Shown: one piece after another, positions 1 through 6,680 of the stretch
Position numbering within the stretch: the stretch's first letter is position 1
Layout: every line of letters starts with the position of its first letter
From: JAGXSE01 sp040757295
GTDB taxonomy: Bacteria; Bacillota; PH28-bin88
Assembly: GCA_040757295.1 (NCBI GenBank)
Contig: JBFLXH010000050.1
Coordinates: forward strand, 1 to 17,423
Direction of reading: 5' to 3'
Length of the DNA: 17,423 nucleotides
The notes under the pieces: model-generated
What the model saw: the letters and a program-made list of their open reading frames with translations, nothing else
What the model was told of the DNA's origin: nothing
Database searches by the model: none
Translations under genes and position numbers: made by a program

Positions 1-282
1 CATATTTTTCTTCTTGCCAGTGAAGGGGTTAGTTTCTTATTGCCTTTTTCCGGTGCACCCCCTCAGATAGCAGCGTAACGAAAATATTATGTTAACTTAG
101 GGTCTTGACATAATACCGCTGCTCTCATCGACAAAGCAAAAACGGGGCCTTACCAAGCGTTTGAACCCGGTTCAGCCCCCTGACAACTGGTAACTCTGAA
201 CCGAAAAATCACGGATTGTTTGTGGAATTTACAACAAATAAGGGACAATGAACAGAAGAATTGCTGCGACAAATAAAACACC
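1..282. other. Left-edge region without a recognisable gene
   Basis: I see no supportable coding region here apart from the short hydrophobic tail of the urocanase fusion, which ends at 229. The stretch contains a perfect 13-bp palindrome, TGAACCCGGTTCA, at 162-174. It sits inside a larger possible hairpin closed by GGGGC at 144-148 and GCCCC at 175-179. No T-run follows on either strand, so I do not call a terminator. A TTGACA at 105-110 lacks a matching -10 box. Confidence 0.5.
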
Positions 283-414
283 CACGATCAGTTCTTCCGG
301 CTTTTCCGCCACTTCCGGGTCCAGGTTGTTCATCAACATCCGCAGGGCGGCTTCTTGCACCCAGCCCTTGCAGCTAAGGTTGATACCTAGTGGTGCACGA
401 ATGTCCCGAGCCAT
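229..414 (-). pseudogene. hutU: Urocanate hydratase N-terminal fragment fused to a hydrophobic tail
   Basis: The first 44 codons (414 down to 283) read as the conserved start of urocanate hydratase, with IRAP, SCKGW, QEAALRMLMNNLDPEVAE and a PEEL motif. Intact urocanase is about 550 residues and continues with a YGGIGKAARNW-type segment that forms part of the NAD site. Here the frame instead jumps after residue 44 to GVLFVAAILLFIVPYLL and stops, giving 61 residues. An excellent ribosome binding site (GGAGGGAGGAG) precedes the ATG, so the piece may still be translated, but it cannot catalyse urocanate hydration. The tail looks like the end of a membrane protein that I cannot identify. It is the last member of a run of truncated catabolic genes. 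The family call is firm; the deletion is inferred from the truncation. Confidence 0.8.
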
Positions 415-506
415 TGCTTATCTCCTCCCTCCGTTTAATAACTGGCTCGCCAAATTAAGAATTGCGCATAAAGTAGTACTTGCAAAAAGGCAAACACCAT
501 GGGTGT

Positions 507-544
507 TAAACGCCCCCCTCAGAGAACTTCCAGGGGGGCGTTTA
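507..544 (-). terminator. GC-rich inverted repeat, possible terminator
   Basis: Arms 507-519 and 532-544 pair perfectly over 13 bp (TAAACGCCCCCCT with AGGGGGGCGTTTA) around a 12-nt loop. On the minus strand a second small hairpin, AACACC-CAT-GGTGTT, follows at once and then CCTTTTTG. It lies between the binding-protein remnant and the urocanase remnant. A terminator of the upstream transcript, or an attenuator for hutU, are both possible. The T-run is not directly next to the main stem, so the assignment is moderate. Confidence 0.5.
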
Positions 545-618
545 CAGGCCAATCATAATTTTGCTGGACTGTTAATAGCACCTATAAACTAGATTGTGTT
601 TCCCGCCTGCCTGCTAAC

Positions 619-1185
619 TTATTTTTTCCATAAATTGCTTAGTTTGTTTTCCCAAAGGTGAGGATCATCTGGACCTACCTCTACCGGTACAAGTGGACCT
701 TGAAGAATCATGAACGCACCTTCCTCAGCCCAAGGATTCTTCACCACTTTGGCCGGAGACCACAAAGCACCTTCCTGGGTTACTGTATCACCAATTTTGG
801 GTACAGGTAAGCCTTTGTTCATATTATACAAGTACTGTACAGCTAGCTCGGCAGATTCCAGTGCAGGCTGCCCAACTATCGCTAATATTTTCCCTTGCTC
901 AATGAGGTCCAACCCCTCAGGGCCCATACATATTCCCGTGATGCCATAATTTTTAGGATCAAGCCCTGCCGCCTCAATAGCTGTTACAACCCCCGGGCCC
1001 ATTATGTCAGGTGTATGAACGTATATACCCAACACTTCTTTTCCATGGCGTGTTAACAAATCGCTAGTTCTTTCATGGGAATCCACATTGTTCCACTTGC
1101 CATCACCTTGGACCACCGTAAGCTGCGGGTACTGGTCGACAACCGAATGGAAACCTTTCGTGCATGCCAGGCACCTATGATTCAC
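619..1185 (-). pseudogene. Sugar-type ABC substrate-binding protein, C-terminal part
   Basis: The 188 residues match the C-terminal lobe of periplasmic-binding proteins of the ribose/xylose class (Peripla_BP_4). They show a GFHSVVDQYPQL strand-helix unit, a DGKWN segment, the hinge-like VHTPDIMGPGVVTAIEAAG, and a terminal GPxxxPVEVGPDDPHLW region. Full-length relatives are about 320-370 residues and begin with a signal peptide. Here the first half is missing and the only start is a GTG inside the end of the symporter gene at 1175-1185. No ribosome binding site fits that GTG well. The frame closes with TAA just upstream of the GTG, so nothing more of the gene is present in frame. It was probably the binding subunit of the ABC transporter whose ATPase and permease remnants lie at 2.8-3.4 kb. 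Nonfunctional as it stands. Confidence 0.75.
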
Positions 1186-2578
1186 CAGGCGGGGTTAACA
1201 AGGAAACCACCACGTAAGCCGCCAGGGATACCAGACCCCCTACTATAATGTTCGGCACCGCCCCGTAGCTGAAGACTTTCAAAACCCCCAACAAACCGGC
1301 TGAAGCCCCAAATATGATACCAGCCACTGCCCCCTGGGCATTGCCCCGTTTCCAAAACAGGCCCACTACTACCGGCACAAACACCCCCGAGGCATACATG
1401 GTGTACGAGTAAATGAGGATCTTAATAATACCCGGTATGGAAAGGGCAATCGCCAAAGCAGCCACGCCAAGGATTACTGTCCATACCCGGGCGATCAGCA
1501 GGAGTTTCTTGGTATCTGCTGCCGCGGAGGGGTTAATGGTTTTCAGGTAAATATCATTGACAATGTGGGAAGTACCGGCAGTCAACAGGGAATCCGCCGT
1601 TGACATCACCGCTGCCAGGATGGCTGCGACCAGAATGGACCCGATCCAAACAGGCAGCACAGCCGTAATTAATTTGGGAATAGCCTGGGTCGCTTCAATG
1701 CTGGCGCCAAAAATAGCCCTGGCTGCCATTCCGCAAATTGCCGGAAAAACACCAAAAGCTATTAACATGCAGCCGGCTAAAATCGCCGCATTCCGCGCAG
1801 TTTTTTCGTCCTTAGCGGAAAACAGCCGCTGGTAAAAGTCCTGCCCAACCAGGTCATACATGATTACCGGTATAATAATACCCAGCATTAACGAAACACC
1901 CCGCCCCACAGGGCTGAAATAGCTTTCCACTCCGCCCGGCACATTCAGGGCCGCAATGCTGGCCTGCATGGCTGCCCATCCCCCGGCATGACTCACGCCG
2001 GCTATGGCGGCAACAGGCAGGCCGATGAGGATAATCAACAACTGAACCCCGTCAGTAAGGGTAACGCCCCACATGCCGGAAAAGGTAGTGTAGGCAATAA
2101 ACAGCAGCGTAGCGATTACGGCACCGACCAGAGGGGAGATGCCGAAGATGCTTAATGCACCCTTGGAGGCTCCCACCTGGGCAGCAATAATCCCCACAAT
2201 TGCTACCAGGGACAGGGCCGTACCCAGCAGGCGGACCAGCTTACTGTTATACCGTAGTTCCAGGTAATCCGGTACGGTAAACAGCCTCAGTTTGCGCAAG
2301 GGCATGGCTGCTACCAGCCCCAGAGCGATTAAGCCCAAGCCTGTGCCAATAGCAAAGGCAAACCCCGAGATCCCGAATCTAAAGCCGTCCTGACCCACCC
2401 CCATGACAAACCCGCCCCCAAAGTGGGTGGCAGCCAAGGTAGCCGTTGCTAACAGCAACCCCAATCGCCTGCCGGCAAGCAGGAAATCAGTAGCGTCTTT
2501 AATCATCCGCGAGGCCAGGACCCCAATGGCAAACACCACTACCAGGTACAAAACTACTACCGTAATCTGAACTTGCAT
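1175..2578 (-). CDS. Sodium:solute symporter (SSS family)
   Basis: A 467-residue, strongly hydrophobic protein with about 12-13 membrane segments. It has the SSS-family hallmarks: an N-terminal helix followed by DATDFLLAGRRLG, a THFGGGFVMGVGQDG loop, the FTVPDYLELRYNSK motif, and the late signature AAILAAVMSTADSLLTAG followed by a D-Y pair. It should import an organic solute (acid, amino acid or sugar) with sodium; the substrate cannot be read from sequence. Start ATG at 2578 has a clear AGGGAGG site. The length is near normal, but the last residues, SLLTPPGES, end abruptly inside the binding-protein remnant, and family members usually continue about 10-20 residues with a charged tail. It is the only nearly whole transport gene in the decayed locus, so it may still work. 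Confidence 0.88.
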   Translation of the reverse strand: MQVQITVVVLYLVVVFAIGVLASRMIKDATDFLLAGRRLGLLLATATLAATHFGGGFVMGVGQDGFRFGISGFAFAIGTGLGLIALGLVAAMPLRKLRLFTVPDYLELRYNSKLVRLLGTALSLVAIVGIIAAQVGASKGALSIFGISPLVGAVIATLLFIAYTTFSGMWGVTLTDGVQLLIILIGLPVAAIAGVSHAGGWAAMQASIAALNVPGGVESYFSPVGRGVSLMLGIIIPVIMYDLVGQDFYQRLFSAKDEKTARNAAILAGCMLIAFGVFPAICGMAARAIFGASIEATQAIPKLITAVLPVWIGSILVAAILAAVMSTADSLLTAGTSHIVNDIYLKTINPSAAADTKKLLLIARVWTVILGVAALAIALSIPGIIKILIYSYTMYASGVFVPVVVGLFWKRGNAQGAVAGIIFGASAGLLGVLKVFSYGAVPNIIVGGLVSLAAYVVVSLLTPPGES

Positions 2579-2808
2579 AAAAAAACCTCCCTGCTTTTAA
2601 TATCTTCTTTAGACAGTCATTAACAATCTACAATTTCTCTTTGGTCATTAACACCCCCATTTTTGAGAAATAAAGTAATTATAGCGCCTCTTAAATCTCC
2701 TAACTTTCACCCGGAAGGCTTTGATGCTGATCCTGCTGTCCTTGGAGCATTAATCTTCTAACCTGCTCTTGATGTAACAAGTAATTCCGTATCTTAACTC
2801 TGGCCCTG
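2579..2808 (-). other. Spacer upstream of the symporter with a short coding-like remnant
   Basis: On the minus strand an open stretch from about 2808 to a TAG at 2700-2702 reads NYLLHQEQVRRLMLQGQQ and ends SLPGES. It has no start codon of its own and no recognisable family, and may be the tail of a deleted gene between the permease and the symporter. A good TATAAT lies at 2678-2683 on the minus strand, but no convincing -35 box stands 16-18 bp upstream, so a symporter promoter here is only a possibility. Confidence 0.3.
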
Positions 2809-3177
2809 TCAATTATTAATGATGACGAAAATCAATGCTCCCTGAGTAGCGTACACAAGGGTAACACCAACTCCAAGTAAATTCAAAGAATTGGAAATCA
2901 TGCCTAAAAGGAGAGTACCCCCCCAACATCCCTAACGGTGTCCCTTTCCCTCCATCTAAACTAGCCCCACCTAGTATGGCTCCTGCAAAGGCCAGCATGG
3001 CCACCATTCCTTCACCCACTGAATTAGAAACCGATCCTTGCCTTCCGGCTGCTAGAAGCCCCGCAACCCCGGCCAGAAGGCCGCTTAAAACAAAGGCAGA
3101 AATCACCATGCGATGAGTATTGATTCCAGAGATAAAACTAGCTCTGGGATTCCCGCCGGTAGCCATAAAGTTCTGTT
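2809..3177 (-). pseudogene. ABC sugar transporter permease, C-terminal fragment with frameshift
   Basis: The segment from 3177 down encodes NFMATGGNPRASFISGIN, the typical cytoplasmic GGNP motif of ribose/xylose-type permeases (BPD_transp_2). It then gives two membrane helices and the AILGGASLDGGKGTPLGMLGG loop. At a run of seven G (2918-2924) the frame breaks. In the next frame the expected ending follows at once: TLLLGMISNSLNLLGVG, then VTLVYATQGALIFVIINN and a TGA at 2809-2811. Removing one G restores a normal permease C-terminus. The N-terminal two thirds (about 200 residues) are absent and the upstream sequence belongs to the ABC ATPase remnant. The piece is therefore doubly damaged: one large 5' deletion and one homopolymer frameshift, the latter possibly a sequencing error. 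Confidence 0.8.
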
Positions 3178-3367
3178 ATCCAGCCTTCATCCACCGGCTC
3201 TACCCCTACAATGGCTTTAAAAATCTCCGTCCGGCCACTTCCCCTTAAACCAGCTTGACTTTTTGCAAGGCAACTGTACCAGGATATATTTTAGAAACGT
3301 TGTGTAGCCTTAGTGCCGTATCGCTTTCGGACGTTTCTACGCTTCTAGGAGAATCTAAATTACTCAT
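3138..3367 (-). pseudogene. Sugar ABC transporter ATP-binding protein, collapsed remnant
   Basis: An ATG at 3367 with a GAAGGGG site opens a 40-codon frame containing LRLHNVSKIYPGTVALQKV, the classic start of RbsA/MglA/XylG-type ATPases just before Walker A, and ends at a TAA (3245-3247). In another frame, 3254 to 3183, the sequence reads AGLRGSGRTEIFKAIVGVEP and then VDEG. This is the region near the start of the second ABC domain of the same ATPases (GLxGxGRTE). About 250 residues, including the first Walker A, signature and Walker B, are missing between the two parts, and everything after VDEG is missing too. The remnant then runs directly into the permease fragment. Gene order ATPase-permease-binding protein fits a normal sugar ABC operon. 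Confidence 0.75.
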
Positions 3368-3411
3368 AGCATCCCCTTCCGTCAGCCTTATGTTTATGCG
3401 CATATGCCTGA

Positions 3412-3568
3412 CTAGCTTTTTCTTAAGTCAGCAGCACGCTGATGCGCCAGTAACCCTTCTACCCCTGCCAAATGAGAACAAGGACCAGCAAGTTTGGCCG
3501 CACCTTCCAGTTTCGTTGATGTTGTCTTTTTTCCTGCCAGCCCCAAGCGCGCTTTTTAAAACGATCAT
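3412..3568 (-). pseudogene. Histidinol-dehydrogenase-like protein, start and end joined
   Basis: An AAGGAGGG ribosome binding site precedes an ATG at 3568 and the residues MIVLKSALGAGRKKDNINET, an N-terminus of the kind seen in HisD-like NAD-dependent dehydrogenases. That frame stops at 3428. In the neighbouring frame the DNA reads KKTTSTKLEGAAKLAGP and then SHLAGVEGLLAHQRAADLR, closely resembling the C-terminal helix pair of the HisD family (AEAEGLxAHxxAxxIR), with a TAG at 3412-3414. Intact members are about 430 residues, so roughly 370 are missing. HisD-like enzymes oxidise alcohols next to acid or sulfonate groups and often sit in catabolic clusters. Directly downstream of acnX it was presumably part of the same pathway. 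Family call from the C-terminal motif; N-terminal assignment less sure. Confidence 0.65.
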
Positions 3569-3670
3569 AAAATACCCTCCTTGAATAAGAATTAGTGAGT
3601 ATGGCTAGATCTTCTCTACCAACAACTAGGCACTTTCTCCTCGTTTATAAGAGGTATACAACTGGTTCCC

Positions 3671-4093
3671 TTATCTTTGCCTTATTACTTTTACCGTTCG
3701 ATTATCAGCATCGACTTCTACTTGGTCCCCACTGAATACTCTTTGGTAAAACTCTGGTTCAAGCTGGTCTACAAGGGGAACTTCCATGATAATAGCACTG
3801 GATACCAGCACCGTCTCCGGGTATTGAATAATCATTGCTTTAGGTGCAGTGCCCTTCAAGGATAGTTGATAAAGGCCATCAGCTTGAACAACCGAACTGC
3901 CCTTCCCGCTCGGAAATATTAAAACTTTACCGGCAATGCTTTGACCCTCTAAAGAATGGCCTTTTTCTATAACCTTCCCGCTGTTCGGATCAACAAGGTA
4001 GAAGCAAATATCATCGGTTGAAACCAAAGCTTCTCCTTGCGCTCTGCCACCAGAAATTTTGTGACATCCAAAGATGGCTGGTTGTCCTGTCAT
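3671..4093 (-). CDS. Aconitase X small subunit (AcnX swivel domain, DUF126)
   Basis: A 140-residue protein with the swivelling beta-barrel domain that pairs with the AcnX catalytic chain. Visible features are the N-terminal KISGGRAQGEALVSTDDICFY strand, where the family binds substrate, a GKVIEKGHSLEGQSIAGKVL segment, the family signature FPSGKGSSV (about residues 55-63, whose serine is the likely catalytic base by analogy), and APKAMII. Length is normal for a free-standing small subunit. Its ATG overlaps the stop of the large-subunit gene in an ATGA (4090-4093), so translation should be coupled and the two chains made in equal amounts. Known AcnX enzymes dehydrate cis-3-hydroxy-L-proline, or mevalonate 5-phosphate in archaea; which substrate applies here cannot be told. 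Confidence 0.88.
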   Translation of the reverse strand: MTGQPAIFGCHKISGGRAQGEALVSTDDICFYLVDPNSGKVIEKGHSLEGQSIAGKVLIFPSGKGSSVVQADGLYQLSLKGTAPKAMIIQYPETVLVSSAIIMEVPLVDQLEPEFYQRVFSGDQVEVDADNRTVKVIRQR

Positions 4094-5295
4094 TCAACTT
4101 CCCCCTTTATGGCAGCTTCCACGCAGTCTTCTATACTTCTAATGACAAACTCCATATTTCTTCTCTTGGTGTAGTAGGCACATTTTGGGGATTCCGTGAC
4201 TCCTTTTTTCCCGTACAGGTGGTGCCAACACGGTTGGTCGATGCATGTATCTTCCACAATATGGCCACCGGCTCTACGGATGGTCTCCCAGAAACCCATT
4301 CGTTTTGCTAATTCCTTAGTCAAGGAAGAAGTGCAAAGCCACAGTTCGACAGCTAATTCTTTACCCTCTAACAGCCGGGCAACTCTTCCAACTTGGGAAA
4401 TAGTAAGGTGCGGGCACCCAAAAAGGGCAAAATCAATTTTCCCACCCTCGGAAGAAATAGCATTTTTAATTTCCTGAAAATCTTGATCAGTTACCACAAC
4501 ACGTTTTTGGGGCTCTTCACCGTGGAATGCCGCCTCTAGGGTAGGCGCCTCAGGAGTCACACCGACTATATGATAAAGAGGAACTGCCCCGGCTGTATTT
4601 AATTGAGCTCCTAAGTTCATCAATGCCTCTGGACTGGGATTTTGGGGCAACCCTGTGAACACAGGTACACCATGGCCAGTTTTCTTAGGTACACAATAGC
4701 CTAGCATTTGGTAGTCGAAATCGTCCTTAATCTCAGCTTGTACTTCAACTAAAACTTGTCCCTTACGATTTTTGTCTAGCAAAAAGCCATAAAGAGGTGT
4801 CCTACCTGTTACTGCAGCGCACAGCGCACTTTGAGCCGCCTCCCTGTTGGTCCGAGCTCCGTACACGGAGTTGATGTAAGGGGTCGCACTTGATTCCGAA
4901 TAGGCTGTAACTTCGCCAAAGCGTGGTACGTTTTTTTCCAAGTAAGGTGTGCAGTTATATGTAAGCGTAGCGCCAATGGCTTTATAAGCAGCCCTGGTGC
5001 GTTTAATAATTTCTTCGTCGGCTCTATCAATTTCTGTGACTTCTTGGAAATACTCCAGATTAAAGCCAGGATTGACTGTAGGTGACACCTTGCATGTAGC
5101 CCCGCCCCTAACCAGTTTTTCCACAAACCAAAGATCGGCTTCCTGGTTGCTGAGAGCTACATGGGCCCTGCTAATTTCCACCATTTGCTCGGCACCGAAT
5201 GCTTCTCCCACTCCTACTAGCACCTTCATGGCAGTGGCTACGCCTTCGCCATACTTGCCATCAAGCATCTCTTTTTCTTCACGAGTTAAGTACAA
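4090..5295 (-). CDS. Aconitase X large (catalytic) subunit (AcnX, DUF521)
   Basis: A 401-residue AcnX catalytic chain related to aconitase. It begins LYLTREEKEMLDGKYGEGV, the normal family N-terminus. I choose the TTG at 5295 because AAAGGAGGT sits 7 nt upstream; an ATG further up (5376) would add 27 unrelated residues and lies inside the promoter. Cysteines that could hold an Fe-S cluster or iron are C115 (YNCTPYL), C294 (FGCPHLT), C321, C351, C356 (DTCIDQPC) and C372. SVYGARTNRE (about 143-152) and VGVTPEAPT are family motifs. The enzyme is a dehydratase, for example of cis-3-hydroxy-L-proline. It heads an operon with the small subunit and then the collapsed HisD-like and ABC genes, under a promoter overlapped by a GntR-type operator. 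Confidence 0.88.
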   Translation of the reverse strand: MYLTREEKEMLDGKYGEGVATAMKVLVGVGEAFGAEQMVEISRAHVALSNQEADLWFVEKLVRGGATCKVSPTVNPGFNLEYFQEVTEIDRADEEIIKRTRAAYKAIGATLTYNCTPYLEKNVPRFGEVTAYSESSATPYINSVYGARTNREAAQSALCAAVTGRTPLYGFLLDKNRKGQVLVEVQAEIKDDFDYQMLGYCVPKKTGHGVPVFTGLPQNPSPEALMNLGAQLNTAGAVPLYHIVGVTPEAPTLEAAFHGEEPQKRVVVTDQDFQEIKNAISSEGGKIDFALFGCPHLTISQVGRVARLLEGKELAVELWLCTSSLTKELAKRMGFWETIRRAGGHIVEDTCIDQPCWHHLYGKKGVTESPKCAYYTKRRNMEFVIRSIEDCVEAAIKGEVE

Positions 5296-5356
5296 ATGGT
5301 AGACCTCCTTTATGTTATATTGGCTATTGCAAAGGTAAAAATCTGGACTAAGATGA

Positions 5357-5386
5357 AGTATACAATTTGTATACAACGGCGATCAA
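5357..5386 (-). promoter_or_regulatory. Promoter of acnX operon
   Basis: On the minus strand TTGATC (5386-5381) is followed after 18 bp by TATACT (5362-5357), a good sigma-A-type pair. It lies about 60 bp before the TTG start of the AcnX large subunit. The operator palindrome covers part of the spacer and overlaps the -10 box, which fits repression by the neighbouring GntR protein. Confidence 0.65.
5358..5374. promoter_or_regulatory. GntR/FCD operator O1
   Basis: GTATACAATTTGTATAC is a perfect palindrome: 8-bp arms around one central base. Its core TTGTATAC/GTATACAA is typical of sites for FCD-class GntR regulators. It overlaps the acnX -10 box, and the gene next to it encodes such a regulator. 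A near-identical site occurs at 6345-6361. Confidence 0.75.
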
Positions 5387-5395
5387 AAAACAATA

Positions 5396-6082
5396 CTAGG
5401 AGTGTCTTTTCACAACGATCTCTTGAGCACTCTCAATATGTTGTCTAAGTAGAGGCAATAACTGTTCCGTATTCCTTTCCTTTAACAAACTGATAATCTC
5501 CAAGTGTTGCTGGATGGTATTTTCTACATCGCCCAAGGTTTGTGCCGTAAGTAACTGATAGCGGAAAATCTGCTGATTCAATACACTCATGAAGTTTTTC
5601 AAGTGTGAGTTGTTACATTTGTCAATAAGCAGATTGTGAAGTTTGTTATCGCAACGGCTGACAATTTCCCATTCTACCTGCTCTTTTTGTTGCACTTTTG
5701 ACTGAATAGATAGCCAAGCATTTTCCAGTTCTTCAATTTCTGTGTCCGTTATGTTCGAAACGGCACTTTCCGCAGCTAAACACTCCAGGACCTTACGCAA
5801 CTCGTAAATCTCCTTAATGTCTTTTAATGAGATCTCCTTAACACAGGCACCTCGTCCGGGTACAATCTCTACCAAGTTTTCGTTGGCTAATTCTTTAAGT
5901 GCTTCCCGCACAGGTGTCCTGCTCATTTCTAATACATCCGCCAACATATTTTCGCTCAAGTAATCACCAGGTTTAAACTTAGCATAAATAATGGCCTCTT
6001 TAATCTGTACATAAGCTGTTTGTGCCAGATTGGATTTTTTTTCTTTTCGAATACCTTCTAGACGGCTGACCAAGTTCGACAT
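5396..6082 (-). CDS. GntR-family transcriptional regulator (FCD subfamily)
   Basis: A 228-residue regulator. Residues 20-85 form the winged helix: AYVQIKEAII, KPGDYLSENMLADVLEMSRTPVREAL as the recognition region, and NLVEIVPGRGACV as the wing. The rest is an all-helical FCD effector domain. Its likely metal-binding residues are the D and H of DNKLHNLL and the histidines in QQHLEII and LRQHIESA. I place the start at 6082 (MSNLVSRLEG), where AGGAGAGAGG stands upstream; the earlier ATG at 6112 has no ribosome binding site. It ends just before the acnX promoter and reads in the same direction. It very likely represses acnX through O1 and perhaps itself through O2, released by an organic-acid or amino-acid-like inducer. 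Confidence 0.88.
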   Translation of the reverse strand: MSNLVSRLEGIRKEKKSNLAQTAYVQIKEAIIYAKFKPGDYLSENMLADVLEMSRTPVREALKELANENLVEIVPGRGACVKEISLKDIKEIYELRKVLECLAAESAVSNITDTEIEELENAWLSIQSKVQQKEQVEWEIVSRCDNKLHNLLIDKCNNSHLKNFMSVLNQQIFRYQLLTAQTLGDVENTIQQHLEIISLLKERNTEQLLPLLRQHIESAQEIVVKRHS

Positions 6083-6344
6083 ATCCTCTCTCCTAGCAAC
6101 TATTGTTATCAAGATCTTTGCAATTTACGGAGTTTTTCCTTCAAAATCTCTCAGTGGGGGTTTATCTTAAGCTAAGGGGTTAAAAGAATTTTTCCTGCAT
6201 TTATTGTAGACGAAGTTAACATTGAAACACCCACCCAAGGCCATTTTGCCATCCAGATGGAACCATTTCATCCCACTCAAATTTTAAATCACACCTCCAT
6301 TAATCGATTGAAAACTACTTTTGTGCAAGTTTATCACCGTATTT
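6083..6344. other. Long leader of the GntR gene, no supportable gene
   Basis: About 260 nt separate O2 from the regulator start. On the minus strand a good ribosome-binding sequence, GGAGGTG, occurs near 6291-6297, but only tiny frames follow it. The best is about 34 codons from an ATG roughly 20 nt further on, with no recognisable family. It may be the scar of another deleted gene, or simply an untranslated leader. Confidence 0.35.
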
Positions 6345-6361
6345 GTATACAACTTGTGTAC
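6345..6361. promoter_or_regulatory. GntR/FCD operator O2
   Basis: GTATACAACTTGTGTAC has the same 8-1-8 layout as O1 at 5358-5374. Seven of eight arm positions pair, and the left arm is identical to that of O1. It contains the perfect 10-mer TTGTATACAA at 6343-6352. It lies 263 bp upstream of the regulator start. Autoregulation is likely, although I find no convincing -35/-10 pair beside it. Confidence 0.6.
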
Positions 6362-6586
6362 TATCTGTATTCTACCTAATTTTAAATATTCCTCCTTATT
6401 ACCAAAAATTTTTTCCCCAATTTTTTAACCTGCAAGTGTTAGACATAATAAGAATTTAACTTTTCAGCATTATTCTTATGTACATACCTTCCTTGTAAAA
6501 AAAGCACCCCGAAGGTTGTACTGTACACTCTTGTTCCAAAAAACTCCAAGCCCTGTTTCCAGAAAATAATCTTACAGGTAGCAAAT

Positions 6587-6619
6587 AGCCCTTCAGATGG
6601 ATTTGATATCTGAAGGGCT
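6587..6619 (-). terminator. Stem-loop after glmS, probable terminator
   Basis: Arms 6587-6598 (AGCCCTTCAGAT) and 6608-6619 (ATCTGAAGGGCT) pair perfectly over 12 bp with a 9-nt loop, about 60 nt past the glmS stop. The minus-strand sequence after the stem is TATTTGC, a weak T-run, so this is a modest intrinsic terminator. The surrounding 6362-6680 is AT-rich and holds no gene that I can support. Confidence 0.55.
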
Positions 6620-6680
6620 ATGCCCTTAAATTTGGTTATTAACATTTAAATCCCATTTTGAAGTCAATATACCCGCTCCT

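Noticed and set aside
3255..3584. 109-residue plus-strand frame
   Set aside because: It is antisense to the HisD-like and ABC-ATPase remnants, whose minus-strand frames have family motifs and ribosome binding sites.
6439..6645. 68-residue minus-strand frame after glmS
   Set aside because: No good ribosome binding site, no recognisable motif, and it contains the glmS downstream stem-loop, so chance is likelier.
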